DNA from: Cordylochernes scorpioides
Lineage: Eukaryota > Arthropoda > Arachnida > Pseudoscorpiones > Chernetidae
Direction: 5' to 3'
DNA length: 64,000 nt
Assembly: GCA_030710605.1 (NCBI GenBank)
Contig: CP092879.1
Span: 42,799,215-42,863,214 of the forward strand
The notes under the pieces are model-generated. The model did no database searches. It was not told the origin of the DNA and saw nothing but the letters and a program-made list of their open reading frames with translations. Shown here one piece after another: positions 23,388-35,300 of the stretch (position 1 is the stretch's first letter; each line of letters begins with the position of its first letter). The position numbers and the translations under genes are program-made.

Positions 23388-26300
23388 CAGAGACAAATTT
23401 GTTTACACTTCGTTATCTCTTGTGTTTTCAATAAAAGTCACTGTGTATCAAATATATTTCAGAGTTATTGTCTGAATACTGATATACATGATAAAAGGTA
23501 GAATTTCCTTAAGTTTTGTCCATGAGTGTATTTATTATATATCACATCATATTTAAAACAATTCTCCTAATATCATTATTTCTCCAAGATACTCGTATGA
23601 ACCTTTGATTTTATATATATTATATTTACCCCTAAATATTTTGTATTATGAATAAATCCTCTTATAGAAGAACATGAAGGCATGAAAGCTTAAGCAGCGA
23701 TACCTACAGGAAACTCTTGTCCCTAAATGTTATTTTCAATTACAACTTATTTTTGGCTTTCCAGAAGGGAAAATGGCATTCAATATACATTCACTAAAAC
23801 TAAACCCATAATTTTACAAATAATTAGCTCTTTTTTTATTTAAATCGTTTTAATGGAGTGAAAATGCCTACTAAATCCGTTGATATTTTTTAATATAATT
23901 TATTTTCTCTCTCAAGACATTATTATATCTTTTTTAAAATATTTTATTGGAAATAATTAAATAAAGTATTGGAACTGCCATATTTTGACACACATCGACA
24001 CAAGGACGCTGCTACATATTCTCACATGACTGTTAACAACGGAGGAAAACTAAACTAAAACTATGGAAGAAAACAAAACCAAAACTGTTCCAGGTCCTTG
24101 CAAGGAAACGATATCTCCATGATCCCGGAAGGAACATTTAGAGAACTGGAGTCCATCACCCATATGTAAGTACAATATATTACCCAGATAATTAATTAAA
24201 CATTCTTTTCCCATTAGTGAGGGTAGGTCTTCTTAGAGATTATTTCAACCACTCAGTCTAAAGAAAAAGCTAACAGTTTTCAAATCATGAACTATATGAA
24301 AGTATAAGATCTTTTATTCACTATTCGGAATGTGTACATCACCGTGCGGCATTTGTAAATCTCAGTGCAGTCACCGTACAATCAGTCACCGTGCAACCTG
24401 TGTACATCATCGTGAAGTCACCGTGCAGCATGTGTACATCACCGTGCAGTCAGTCACCGTGCTGCATGTTTACTCCACCGTGCAGCATGTGTACCTCACC
24501 GTGCAGTCAGTCACCGTGCGTGCAGAGCTCTGGGCGCCAACCCGCTCTACTGCGACTGCGAGCTACGCTGGCTGGCTGAGTGGATCAAGACGGACTACAT
24601 CGAGCCCGGGATCGCCACCTGCGCCGAGCCCCGGCCTATGAAGGACAAGCTGGTGCTGACTGCCCCGACCTCCTCCTTTATCTGTACTGGTGAGTGTCGC
24701 CATGGCCCCGATAGACTGAACAACAATAGATTTTATAGAGTTTAAAATATATTTAAAATCATATACTGCGTTTATATAAAGTTTTTATGTCTTTTCTGTA
24801 GGTTTAATTTTAATTGATACAAAGTATCCTCTTATACGTTCTCAATTTTACTCCTGTAGAAGAGAGCAGAAATGCTCGAGAGCTTTTTACAAGAAAATCT
24901 TCACCTCACCGATTCTTCTGATAATATAGAGATAAATATACATTGAGGAATTCCTGCTCTACAAACGATTCTCTAGAAAGACAGCGAAAAAAAGCTTGAA
25001 ATTTATTTCTATTATCAATATCATACATAGATATACACATTCAGCTTTATTAAGACCACCGGTCTTATACAGATTCACCACAGAAATGAAGCATAAATGG
25101 AGCTCCTATACTCCAGGCAGTACAGAACCCAACAACAGCCACAGGTTCGACGCATGTATAGTGGCCATAGATTCCACCGTACATACATCATGGTTAGCGT
25201 ATTACTGAAAAGGCGAGTGTGGAATCAGCCGCATTCTAGTCTTCGCTTTCCTCATCCAAATGGACCACGACAATCGGCGATTTATTATCATTATAATTTA
25301 TTTATCATCCTCATTTTCGTATTTTCACAGACTAACAGAATACAACGCATGAAATGAATGTCTTTTAATCAATCGTAAATAGTTTATAAAAATATACCTT
25401 AAAATAAAATGTCGACACAGTGAAATTAAACTACATTTTACGATTATATCATTCATAAAATACAACTAAAAAACAGAACCAACATTCATTACTAGTCCTT
25501 TTTTTCTCGCAAAACATTGATCTGAAACATTTAAATACCTTCACACATTTTCCATGTTCAATTAGAGATATTTTTAAAAGAGAAAAAAAAAGGAAAAATT
25601 GCACTTTCAGCAAATGTGTGCTCAGGCCAGACTCACCTCTCTCTCATGGGCCCTCGGCTAATTCTAATCATTAAAAAGCTATTAAAGCTTCTTTTTATGT
25701 TTTTACCTTGAGCCAAGAGATGCTGGCATATTTTAGAAGATTTTTTATGGAGATTTGTTTGGGTGTTTCCTTTTTTTTTTAACTTGTAGTCTCGCGCAAT
25801 AAGTATTTTTTAAAAGACTTACCCTTTTTTCTTTTGTCTTTGGATATTTAAATTTTGCTTTTTTTAATCTTTGAACCTTCAATTAGGGATTGATGCGTTA
25901 GCGTTTTTTCTTTTTTAGATCTTCTTTAAATACTTTCTAATCACAGATTTTCCTCTGTCGTTTGGTTTATAAATATGAGTCAAATATAGCGATGTTTTGA
26001 AATGTTTTTCCTTTAACTATTAAAAGAATTTATTAAAAAGTTTCATATATTTACTCGTGTATATATTGTAACTGATTAATTATTGTAAATACTCTGTTGT
26101 TACTTTATCATCATAAATATTTAAGTACGTCATTACCTCTTACCATTCTTGTAGATATTACTTGTAAAATTATTATCAGGTTTTGCATTCTATTGATTTT
26201 GTTATTGAATTATTTTTTTTTTTAACTTAAACTTTTGGAATACTTGTCTTCTCTCTGCCGTAAAAATATTATTAAATGTTTATTCTGATTACATTAGATG

Positions 26301-29300
26301 AGCTACGAGTGATGTTCATTAACAAATCAAATTGGAGAATACACTTATGGACTTATCGAAGTTGTACCTTTTAGCATTTTTATCGGGACAATAACTCTGA
26401 AAGATATTTGATACATAGTTTCCTTTATTGAGGACACACGAGATAACCAAGTTTGAACAAAATTGCCTGTCTCCTTAAAAAAAAAAAAAAAAAAAAAAAA
26501 CAGATGTCCGGTGATATGAAAGACTTTCCACTTCCTTAAGTTTTGTCTATGAGTGTATATAGACGAAGCAGCTAGGCTGTATTAGGATTAACAAAACGTT
26601 AGCTAAGAAGGGAAATGAGATATAAGGTCGATGTGACAGGCAAACCTCCAGAGCCTGAGGTACTAGCCAAGTGCGACGCCTGCTATCTGTTCCCCTGTCA
26701 GAACGGAGGCACTTGTCAGACCCGACCCTTGCGACAGTTCGAGTGTCTCTGTGCCCCGGGCTTCCACGGTCCTCACTGCGAGTACGTCATCGACGCTTGC
26801 TTCGGCAAGCCGTGTGAGAACGGGGGAACGTGCAAGGTACTGGAGGCCGGACGCTTCAGGTAGGTTCTTCACCTTTCTTAGCGTCTTCTGGGATAGTGGA
26901 ACCTTTCTTAACATTTTTCTTTGCCTGCCGGCCATTGAAGCAAATTTTTATGGGGAATTAAAAGAGTTTAAGTATAACCTTATTCCTTCGAGAATTGAAT
27001 TGTGCTATATATTTTCTAACTAGTGAAGAGATTTACGACTTTAAACCTGTGTAGGAGTTGTCATTTCAAATGAATAAGTTTTCAGAGACTGATGTACATC
27101 CTCAATCAGGTTCCTTCAAGATGATCAATAGAATAATCTGGTGGCAAAATGTTATCTTGAGTCCATTTGGTCCATTGAAGATTTTCATGGTTAAAAAAAG
27201 GCGATAAAGCTTTCTCAAAGTTTAAAATAAATAGCATTAAGGTGTGTTTTATCTATTTTCTAATGAATGGCTTTTGTAATATAGATATTATATACGCATT
27301 TAGGATAGAGTAAACTATCCTATAAACATATTTTTATTTTACACACTTACAAACAAACTAACAAAAAGAGATATGTAATATTGATTTGGTTGTAGAGACT
27401 CTATTTAAAAAATAATAAAATTGCTAAGAAAATATTCAACTAATATTGTAACTTGGATTGATAATGAGTATCTTAATTAAAAGCTAAAATATTAGCTAGA
27501 TTTCTAGCAAATAAACACGATTCTTTAAGGATTTTAACGCTAAAATGAGACATAAAGAAGACATTAGTCTTAGAGATAAAATAGCCAGTCAAATATCCGT
27601 TTATTCCCTAGTCTTTCCAGCTTTTAATAAAGGTACCCATTTCTAGTCAAAAGTTGAAATACACTTAACTTAAGGACTAAACTTAGGAATTTGTACCTTT
27701 TAGCATGTATATCAGACAATAACTCTGAAAGTCATTTGATACACAATGACCTTTATTGAAGACACGAGATAACCAAGTGTGAACAAAATTGCCTATGTCT
27801 TCTTCAAAGAATCTCCACTTCCTTAAGTTTTGTCCATGAGTGTAAGAATACTTCTTTTTTTATACAGGGAAAGTTTTTCCATTATTCTACATTATACTCT
27901 TTTGTTATATCACTTATTTATAAAATTTCCATTTGTTTTCTCAGACTTCCATCATACCAGAAATAGTATTTCAGAATGTTAGAAAGGTGTTAAACACCTT
28001 TCTATTTAAAATTATTTTGATATAGAATACCACTCAGCAACAACTACCCATGTGCCGTAAACCTACGCTGGATTAAGATCTAACTAGATCTCTGTAGCAC
28101 AATTTCCGTGAAAATTTCTCAAACAAAGAGTTGCTTCCACTTTGATAATTATGTAAATGTCATTTCGAGGAAGTTACATAACAATATCCTTAACAAGATG
28201 TCATGATAATTATCCGTCTGTTGTGTATTCTGTGTTCCCACATTGTTAACTAGTACTAGGAAATTGTACAAAAGTGAGAAATTGTACTAATATCAGGTGG
28301 ATAGATTAATAAAAAAGACATATCCAGATCGTACAACTAAAAGTTTCTGATGGCTTACGCCATCTGTCGGAATAAATATTGTTACACCAGGTTGCGGCTT
28401 TACAGTTTCATCAGCCTTAATTTTCTCTTTCCAAATGGCTTTTTCAGAGCGTATTTCAGCCATATACACAACTAAGGGAATGACAAAGCAATATCCTTGA
28501 AAAATTATTGTCACTGAATATATAACTATTGTAAATACTTTGTTGTTAGTTTATCAACTATTTGGTTATATCACTACCACCTTACCTTTCTTGTAGATTA
28601 TCATTTGTAAAATTATTATCTCGTTTTGTATTCTATATATTTTGTTAATAAATTATTTTTGGCTAAAAAAAATAACTATAGTACAGTTCTTCAGTACAAT
28701 GGTTTAATCAAATAGTTATACTCGCCAGGATGTAACCATCCGTAAGCAGACACTTGAAACAAATGTGCTTCTTGTATGGCTTAACTCAATACTGTTATAA
28801 TTTTATATTTCTCTTTATTTTGTTGTGAGGATCTCTTAAACATTTAAAAATGAGAATTAAAGTAAATTAGAAATGGAGGTCAATGGATGAGTGGTCTAAA
28901 CCGTTGGTTTTCAACCACTATGACCCGGGATCGAATCCCGCATTGGGCACTATTTTCTGATTTAAAAAAGAAAATGCTCAAATGGCTTCCGATTCTTGCA
29001 AAAGTACAACCTCCACCAGGGAGTGCAAGTAACCAAACGGGGCTCTGGCATATTTTTAAGTGCAAAGTCGATCTGCTTTCCATATGTATAGACATGTGGT
29101 GCACTTACAGTAAAAGAAGTCGCCAACTTCTACCCACCATGATAAACCTTATCGTAGGATGCTATGAAATCCAAGCCGCCCCTGTACTGATGAGGGCCAT
29201 AGCCCGAAACCCTGGTATATCCAACCTGTATAGGTTGGATTCTTGTCTGAATTTTTCAAAACTGGTGTTGTGGCTCATTCTTCATCATCACTAGTAAGTT

Positions 29301-32300
29301 TTTTACTAGGGTGATGCACAGTGCATAGTTCTGGGGGGGGGTAGATGCCTCTTTAGTTACATATATATATATATGTGTTAAAGAGACAAAGGTCGCCTCT
29401 CCGGTCAAACTAGGCGCCATCTATTGACCGTCACCGCAAACTAGCGGCCTCGGGTCGGTGACAAAGCCACAACACCAGCTTTGGCAAACTGAAAAGCGTC
29501 CACCTAGAGACCCTGGTTTCGGGCTAATAGCCCTCGTCAGCCTATGGCGTCTTGTTTTGATGTCTATTTTGACGGGAGAGGCTACCTTTGTCTCTTTAGA
29601 TCATTATCCTTCCGGCAAAATTTCCATCTATATATATATATATGCATCGTCCTAATGCACCATTAAAGGAAGAGATGGCTCGTTTGGTATATATATGTGT
29701 ATACTCCCGCAACTGTTATATATATATATTAATCGAAATAATTACAAAAGGTTTATTTATTCAATAAAAAAGGCAAGTTTTCAAGTGATAGCTCATCATC
29801 AAGCCAATTGTTTCGCAAATTCCTACAATATATATATACTAGCCGAATGACCCGGACAACACCCGTGTTTTACCCGATTGAATGTTTTTATTCAAATACT
29901 ATTTGTTACAATTATAAATTGGCGCCTTAAATAAATGCATATATTAGTTAATAACTATAGCCTATGTGCTTTATCTGTCTATGTACTGTTGGCTTCCGTA
30001 GGCGTCTCTTACTGGGAAAAAGAAAGAGAGGATTCCATTTAGTTATTAACTAATATATGCATTTATTTAAGGAGCGACCCGCTCCAACACAATAGATACA
30101 AAAACGAAAAAGCGAGTGGGGGGCAAAGGTGGCGTGATCGTAGCCAACCAATAGGAGAGCGCCATTCCAAAAAAAAAAAAAGCAAACGGTGACAGAGATG
30201 AAAACTGAAGAATTAAGAGATGAAGAACGCATGACGCTCGTAACTGTATATTGAATAGAGAGAGAGCTGTAGGAGGTACCTAAGCTAACGCTTGAAAGCT
30301 TGCCATTTTTATTGAATAAAGAAACAATTTACACACAACACACACACACAGGGTAGCCTAGTGGTCATGGCATCTGCCCGGTAAGTGGAAGGTCGTGGGT
30401 TCGATTCCCATCCCTTGACACTTTTTTTTTTAATCCATTCTGACCAAAATCTATCCGTGAACTTCACACAGTGAACTTCACACAGACAGAATAAGGCAAT
30501 TATATAAGTAGATTTACACACACACAACACAACACAACACACACAATTATTTCAGAATCTATGTTGTATATGTATAAATATATAGCATATAATATATGTA
30601 GAAATTTATATTATATATATATGTGTGTATACAGATGAGGGTCATAGCCCAAAACCAAGGTATACAGGTTGGCTTTAGTTTTTAAACGGCTTAATTGGCT
30701 TTAAACCGCTGGGAGAGTTCACCACTAATGAGCTAGGTCCTCCCATTAATTTATCATTACAGTAAGGGCATTCGAAAATTTAAAAACTTTAGATATTTCT
30801 CACAATTAGTTTCTTTTATTGAAAATAAATAACAACAATAAATTTGAAATAATAAAATAAAAAGAACTCATTTTAAGAAATATTTATAGTTATTAAACGC
30901 TTTTACGGTGGAATCTGTGGCCACTGGACATGTGTCAGACCTGAAGGCTGTTGTTTGGTTCTGTGCTGCCTGGAATATAGTAGCTCTATCTATGCTTCCT
31001 TCCTGCGGTCAATCTATATAGGACCGGTGGTCTTAATAAAGCTGTATGTGTGTGTAATAATCGTTTTTCACAATTATATCTTGAATTATGAATAGAGAAA
31101 AATAAAATTATTTTATTTTAAAAAAAAAAAGGAAACATACGCGTCAAAAATAGTGTCACGTGGAAAATTAAGGAAGACCAACTTCGGGATGACATAACAA
31201 TTTATTTCAGGCAAGAACAAACTATGAGTGATAAACAAAAGATAAGCAAAAGAGGGAAATGTACAGAGTATAGCAAAATATAAACATAAAAAATAATACT
31301 CTGCTAATAAAATAATAAATACTTTGTTACAATAGTTTAAATTATAAATACAATTCGCTGAGGGAATCTTTCTTTTTATATATAACCGTTATAAAAGTTT
31401 TCGGGCTCAACGTCCCTTTAACAGATATAACTATACAGTGGTACCTCGACATACGAGCGCCCCAACATACGAGTTTTTCGAGATACGAGCCGACGAGCAA
31501 GTGATTTTTTGCTTTTAGTTACGAGCGAAATTCGAGATACGAGTTCGGTTCGGTAGTAACACGCAGTCGCGCCATCACGCGCACACCCAGGAACTGACGA
31601 CTGAGGAGATACAAGAGTTACAGTCACAGCAGCATACTGAGGTTATGCAAGTAATTGGTTTTGAGGAGTCAGAGGAGGAGGTTATTTCTACAAGTGAGAT
31701 AAAGGAGATCTTAGGAATGTGGGAGAGAGTTTCACAGTTCGCGGGAAAAAAAAACAGAAAAAGTTGCAACAGGTCGTGCATCTGACCTTTTTAATGACAC
31801 TTGCCTAACTCATTTCCGGAACATTCTGAGAGGGAGGAAGAAACAAACCTCCTTGGACATGTTTTTTTTCTAAACGGCCTACAGGTGAAAGCGAGAAAAA
31901 TGTAGCGAAAAAGGCAAAGACCAGTGAGGATATCTAATTTATTTCTTTACATTCTCCTTTTTGTTTTTGTGCAATAAATATTTGATATTTATAAATACGT
32001 TTTTATTATTTAAAACCACGTAAAAAAAATAACTGGTGTGACATTTTGGAGGTTGGAACGGATTAATGGTAGTTCAAATGTTTTGTATGGGGAAATTTGC
32101 TTCGAGATACGAGTAATTCAAGATACGAGCAAGGTTGCGGAACGAATTAAACTCGTATGTCGAGGTACCACTGTATTATGATGCATTAGCGCGCCATCTG
32201 TTATGAAAATTCGAAACTATTATAGACGCGTCTGATTCTTTTTAAAAATAAACAAATTCTACTGCCCAATACAACCATTGTAGTAAGGACAGTAGAAATT

Positions 32301-35300
32301 GTTCATTTTTAAAAATAATCATACGCGTCTATAATAGTTTCGAATTTAGATATAACTATATTACTAAGGTTTTTTGAATATTTTGAATTTTAAAAACTTT
32401 GGTAGCGTAATTATACCTGTCAAAGGACGTTGAGCCCGAAAATTTGTATTGCCGTAATATATAAAAGAAACTCTTCCTTCAGCGAATTCTCTTTTATTTA
32501 TAATTTTACTGGAGGGATTATATTATTAACATAGTTTAAATTTAAATTCGAAACTATTATAGACTCATATGATTCTTTTTTTTTTTTTTAATTAAAACAA
32601 TTTCTACTGCCCTTACTGCAATGGAAAAATAAATAGGAGGGCCTGGCTCATTAGTGGTGAACCCTCCCAGCGGTTGTCGCCAGTTTAATCTAACATACCG
32701 CTGTTATATTGCATTTTGGGACTTCCTTTTATAGTGATACTGTTGCTAGACTCTTGGAATGGGTATTTGCGGAAGAGCGATTGCTCGAAGCATATTATAT
32801 ATTTATATTTGTATGTAATTCTGCTGTCCTCAGAGCTTATGTCCATAGTTAATCTAAAATACACATTCCAAGAGTCTAGCATCAGTATCACTATAAGAGG
32901 AAGATTTTTTTTTTGAAATGCAATATAACAGCGGTATGGTAGATTAAACTGGCGAAACCGCTGGGAGGGTTCACCAATGATGAGCCAGGCCCTCCCATTA
33001 ATTTTTCCATTACAGTAAGGGCAGTAGAAATTGTTTAAATTCAAAAAGAATCTTACGCGTCTAAAATAGTTTCGAATTTTCATAACAGATGGCGCGCTAG
33101 TGCATCATAATAGTTTAAATTTCTTATACTTCACCTGGTATAATACCAGTTTTGTCTATTTCCATCTATCAGAGGACAGTGAGATTTTAATACTGTTTAT
33201 TCAGTATCCTTATAAAAGGATTTTCTCGCCATCGCATCCTTTACTATTCTAATCTATCTTTTCAGCGGTTATTCCAAACTACTTAATGCATTTTTATACT
33301 TCGAGATTGATTTTTACAAATCAAAGAGTCCCAAAACTGTTGATTCGGTCTCCTTACAAAAAGATTTTTCTCGCCATCGCAAACTTTTCCATTCTAATCT
33401 ATATTCTCAGCGGTTATTCTAAACTACTTACCGCATTTTATACTTCGAGATTTTTACAAATCAAAGAGTTAGAAAATGAAAACATATGAATAATTATAAT
33501 TCATGTGAGCATTTAAGAAAGCGGTACGAATTCATCAAATGCACACGCATCTAAAAAAAACATTAAATAAATTCACCCGAGTTGTCATTAGTTATGACAC
33601 AGACAGAGGGAGAGGAAAGGAGCAAACCCATTAGGCTTCCAACACAATAAGAGACAAGACAAAAATGACAAGTCAATTCACATTTCTCTTATCTAGCAGA
33701 AACGAAAGAATAGGAGCTGTTGCATCCAACTGCTGAGGGAATAATTCACTGAGAACGAGATAAAAAAAAAGAAATAATTAGGAAAACAAATCGAAAAAAT
33801 ATATATATAAATGGCATCTCATTTTTTTATGAATAATATTTTTTTCTCAGCCCTAAACGATGCTGATAATTATTTTTATGCTTAGTCCATTCTGACGCTA
33901 ACTAGTTCCACTTGATTCAGTATTTTGGCGTTGTTAGCACAAATTCTCATCAGTTTTCTCATTCATCACCTCTAGATGAGTTTGCAAGGTCGTTAATCAA
34001 TGTTTGCTGCTCCTGCATCATTTGTAAATGTCCCATTTGCAAGTTGCTATATATTGACCTGTTCGCCGTTCGCCGAATCGCCTAATATTATGATCCATTT
34101 GGATGAGGAAAGCAAAGACTAAAACGCGGCTGATTCCACACTCGTCTTTTCAGTGATACACTAGCTTATGCATGGTGGATTCTGTGGCCACTGGACATGC
34201 GTCGGACCTGGAAGTTGTTGGGTAAAACTGGTGTTGTGGCTCCTTCTTTATAATCACAAGTAAAGTTTTTTACTAGGATGATGCACAGTGCATCGTCCTA
34301 ATGCACCATTAAAGGAAGAGATGGCTCGTTTGGTACATATATATCATCCTCCTGCAACTTCATGTTGTATATTTAACAATTTTTATCTAAATTTCTTTAA
34401 CTGTAAAAAAAAATAGATTATCCATTTTACATCAATATCAACTATTTTTAACTATGTAGATGAAACAACATGTTTAAAAACAGCAACATTTTGAATTTTG
34501 TAATGAAAGGTATCTTCTGATAGTTTAATTGAATGTTGCTGATAGCTTACTGCATTCTATCGAGAAAAAAAATAACTGTTTTCTTTCTCTCTTACTTTTA
34601 AACTTCTTTTTCCTAAGCCGTTTATATTTAAATTTTGGGTATATGAGAGTAATTTTATAATACCTAGTCAAATTTTTGTTTAAGAAACACCTATCTGTGA
34701 AATGTAATCACAAATTATACCGGTTCATGGATTAAAAAAGGTTGAGAAACATTGACATAGAGTTCTATGTGTTAATATGATGCACGCCATCTGTCGTAAG
34801 AAATTTTAACTATTTCTGACGACCGACATTTGAAAATTTCCCCGCATGTGTTTCTTTTGAATCGAAATTTATTTTAAGGAGAAATAACGATTATTTCTAA
34901 CCTTAGGGATGAAGTATGAAAGGGTGAATTGTGAATTTCGATATTTCGTTCAAACGAAACATATGCGGGATAATATTCAAATGTCGTTCTACAAGCATAA
35001 GCCGCATTATATTGCATTATTTCTGACGAGTATTATTCTTTTTGAAATAGAACAAATTTCTACTCTCTTACTGCAATGATAAAAATAATGGGAGAGTCTG
35101 GCTTATCAGTGGTGAATCCTCCAAGCAAAATGCAATTTACAGGTAGGAACTGGAGAAATCGCTTGGAGGGTTCACCACTGATGAACCAAGAGCCTTCTCA
35201 CTATTTTATCATTGTAGTAAGGTCAGTAGAAAATTGTTTTATATTAAAAAGAATAATAAGCGTCAAAAAGTGTGGGAAGGAGTGATAATGCATATATTGG

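Noticed and set aside
24330-24641. 103-codon frame with CTS/HRT-type repeats
   Set aside because: It is the minisatellite running into the LRRCT4 exon in the wrong frame.
28887-29294. 135-codon frame as a gene
   Set aside because: It spans a tRNA-derived SINE and its hammerhead-like body.
30345-30425. Functional tRNA gene
   Set aside because: The A and B boxes are good, but an inverted copy lies at 40966-41042, both sit in repeats, and I could not draw a clean acceptor and anticodon stem.
32685-33083. 132-codon - strand frame as a gene
   Set aside because: It lies wholly within a foldback element and is broken in the related copy at 22364-22797.
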